A stretch of 64,000 nucleotides of DNA. It comes from Isoptericola halalbus (GTDB lineage Bacteria; Actinomycetota; Actinomycetes; Actinomycetales; Cellulomonadaceae). Position 1 is the stretch's first letter, and each line of letters opens with the position of its first letter. The translations under genes and the position numbers were made by a program. Under the pieces are notes generated by a model, which worked only from the letters and a program-made list of their open reading frames with translations, did no database searches and had not been told where the DNA came from. The DNA lies in contig VJZX01000003.1 in assembly GCA_009663185.1 (NCBI GenBank), positions 1 through 64,000 of the forward strand, read 5' to 3'. Below are positions 62,485 through 64,000 of this stretch, in pieces.

Positions 62485-64000
62485 TCAGCCGTTGCCGCCG
62501 AAGAGCTCCCCGAGCCAGCCCGGGACATTGTCGGGCTGCGTCGGGTCGGAGCCCTGCTCGGAGCCGCCCTGGCTGCCCTCGCTGCCCTGGCCCGACCCGG
62601 AGGTCGACGACTCCTCGCGGACCGCGAGGGTCACCTCCGCCGTCCGCGTCTGACCGTCACGCACGTAGGTCACGGTCGACTCCGCGCCGGCCGAGCGCTC
62701 GCGCACGTAGGCGGTGAGGGACTCGGCTCCGTTGACGGCGTCGTCGTCGATCGCGACGACGACGTCGCCCGCCTCCAGGCCAGCCTCGGCGGCCGGCGAG
62801 CCCGAGGTCACCTCGACGACCTGCGCGCCCCGGCGCGTGACGCCGTCGGCGGTCGCCGTGGCGTCCTGGAGCGAGACACCCAGGAAGGCGTGCTGGGCCG
62901 TGCCGTCGGCGATGAGCTGGTCGGCGATGTTCGTCGCGAGGTTGACCGGGATCGCGAAGCCGAGGCCGATCGAGCCCGACTGCCCACCCATGCCGCCGGA
63001 CAGCGTCGCGATCGACGACGTGATGCCGGTGACCTGTCCCTGAGCGTTGAACAGCGGGCCGCCCGAGTTGCCGGGGTTGATCGCGGCGTCGATCTGGATC
63101 GCGTTGGTCACGACGGTGTCGCTGCCGTCCTCGCCCGACGCCGAGACCGGGCGGTCGAGCGCCGAGACGATGCCCGTCGTCGCGGTGTTGGCCAGTCCGA
63201 GCGGGTTGCCGACCGCGAGCACCGCGTCGCCGACCTGGACGTCGTCCGAGTCCCCGAATGAGGCGGCGACGAGGTCGTCCGGCGGGTCGACGAGCTGGAC
63301 GACGGCGAGGTCCGTCGTCGGGTCGGTGCCCACGATCTTGGCCTCGTAGAGCCGTCCGTCGCTCAGGGTGACCTGGACCGTGCCGTCGCCGGCGCCCGCC
63401 ACGACGTGGTTGTTGGTCAGGACGTGGCCCTCGGTGTCGAGGATGACGCCCGAGCCCTCCGACCCTCCGCGTTGGCTCGCGACCTGGATCGCCACGACGG
63501 ACGGTGCGACAGCGGAGGTGACCGCCTCCCAGTCGGGGTTCTGGTTGGTCGAGCTCGACACGGGTGCGGAGTCGGTCTGGCGGGAGGTGCCGACGTCGGC
63601 CAGCGAGGCCGGGGCGGTGTCGCCGTCGAACGCACCGACGAGCGCCGCGGTGCCGCCGCTCGCCACCAGCGCGGCGATGACGGCCGCGCTCACGACCGGC
63701 GTCCAGCCGCGCGGCCCGCGCGAGCCACCCGGCGTCTCCTGGCCGGGCTGGAGGGGCGTGCCCGGCTGGCCCGGACCGCCGACGGCGCCGAGCGGCGCGG
63801 CGTACGGGTCCGACGACGGGGCCGGCTGCGGGTGGACCGCCGGCGGCTGCTGCGCCGTCTGACCCGGGGCGTACTGGCCGTACCGCGGATGTGCGTGCGC
63901 GGGCGGCACCGGCGCGGTCTGCTGCTCGGCGGGGTGTCCGCCGCCCGCCGACGGCTCGGCCTGGGTGTTCTCGCCGCGTGCGGCTTGGGGCGTGGTGTCG
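62485..64000 (-). CDS. HtrA/DegP-like membrane serine protease with PDZ domain (5' end beyond window)
   Basis: At least 474 residues. A Pro/Gln/Gly-rich cytoplasmic part is followed by one membrane helix (VVSAAVIAALVASGGTAALV), an outer trypsin-like domain with His in HVLTNNHVVAG, Asp in DPTTDLAVVQL and Ser in NPGNSGGPLFNAQG, and a PDZ domain (FLGVSLQDATATADG; PAAEAGLEAGDVVVAIDDDA). The tail is Ser/Gly/Glu-rich. Such proteases control envelope protein quality. A GTG at 63909 could be the start, but the frame stays open to the window edge with the same Pro/Gln/Ala-rich composition (TTPQAARGENTQAEPSAGG), so the true start is probably outside. Confidence 0.9.
   Translation of the reverse strand, partial: DTTPQAARGENTQAEPSAGGGHPAEQQTAPVPPAHAHPRYGQYAPGQTAQQPPAVHPQPAPSSDPYAAPLGAVGGPGQPGTPLQPGQETPGGSRGPRGWTPVVSAAVIAALVASGGTAALVGAFDGDTAPASLADVGTSRQTDSAPVSSSTNQNPDWEAVTSAVAPSVVAIQVASQRGGSEGSGVILDTEGHVLTNNHVVAGAGDGTVQVTLSDGRLYEAKIVGTDPTTDLAVVQLVDPPDDLVAASFGDSDDVQVGDAVLAVGNPLGLANTATTGIVSALDRPVSASGEDGSDTVVTNAIQIDAAINPGNSGGPLFNAQGQVTGITSSIATLSGGMGGQSGSIGLGFAIPVNLATNIADQLIADGTAQHAFLGVSLQDATATADGVTRRGAQVVEVTSGSPAAEAGLEAGDVVVAIDDDAVNGAESLTAYVRERSAGAESTVTYVRDGQTRTAEVTLAVREESSTSGSGQGSEGSQGGSEQGSDPTQPDNVPGWLGELFGGNG

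Noticed and set aside
1-64000. tRNA, rRNA, insertion sequences, integrases or phage genes
   Set aside because: None was seen by reading the translations and intergenic gaps. The gaps are short and hold promoters and hairpins. A tRNA or covariance-model search was not possible here.

Overview
The window is high-GC DNA with dense operons joined by 4-nt ATGA/GTGA overlaps. It carries a Tad/Flp pilus locus, an EssC-type type VII secretion (T7SS) region tied to Ser/Thr phospho-signalling, a 14-subunit menaquinone-type complex I operon, and menaquinone genes. This fits an actinomycete, most likely a member of the Micrococcales such as Cellulomonas or a relative. The genus is an inference from gene content and base composition only. 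No rRNA, tRNA, CRISPR array, insertion sequence or prophage was seen.

Layout. (1) 1-4129, minus strand: Flp pilin, TadE, TadG, CpaB, CpaE and the 5' part of CpaF, which runs off the left edge. (2) 4432-7699: HtpX protease, the ferredoxin reductase FprA with a DtxR/IdeR-like iron box in its promoter, and, on the plus strand, an A24 prepilin peptidase that probably processes the Flp pilin. (3) 7807-17547: two nearly identical WXG100 genes and two paralogous effector modules. Each module is a small WXG100-like partner, a large helical protein with a central membrane hairpin, and one or more small proteins with a W-x-x-x-P motif near the N terminus. A conserved promoter with an ATGGGGA-N4-TCCCCAT palindrome precedes the two WXG100 genes and the module B partner gene. 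(4) 17672-39859, minus strand, apparently one long operon read from 39859 downward: a 2018-residue surface protein with Ig/cadherin-like and FN3 repeats, MoxR ATPase, DUF58 protein, transglutaminase-fold membrane protein without its catalytic Cys, RDD-FHA protein, PP2C phosphatase, FHA protein, Ser/Thr kinase, FHA-helix-turn-helix protein, small membrane protein, and the EssC-like secretion ATPase. The first part resembles the PFNA cluster known from bifidobacteria. (5) 40016-59032, minus strand: geranylgeranyl-reductase-family protein, nuoA-N and a long-chain polyprenyl diphosphate synthase overlapping nuoN. (6) 59292-64000: a YtxH-like protein, menG, menF, a TetR regulator and an HtrA-type protease that is still open at the right edge.

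How the parts fit. Region 4 supplies a secretion motor with a kinase/phosphatase pair and several phosphothreonine-reading FHA domains. Region 3 supplies its probable substrates, switched on together from look-alike promoters. Regions 5 and 6 build the quinone (polyprenyl side chain, isochorismate, C-methylation, side-chain reduction) and the NADH dehydrogenase that uses it. The most notable points are the T7SS/phospho-signalling supercluster, the shared palindromic promoters, the Cys-to-Asp transglutaminase and the loss of all four N7 iron-sulphur ligands in NuoG.
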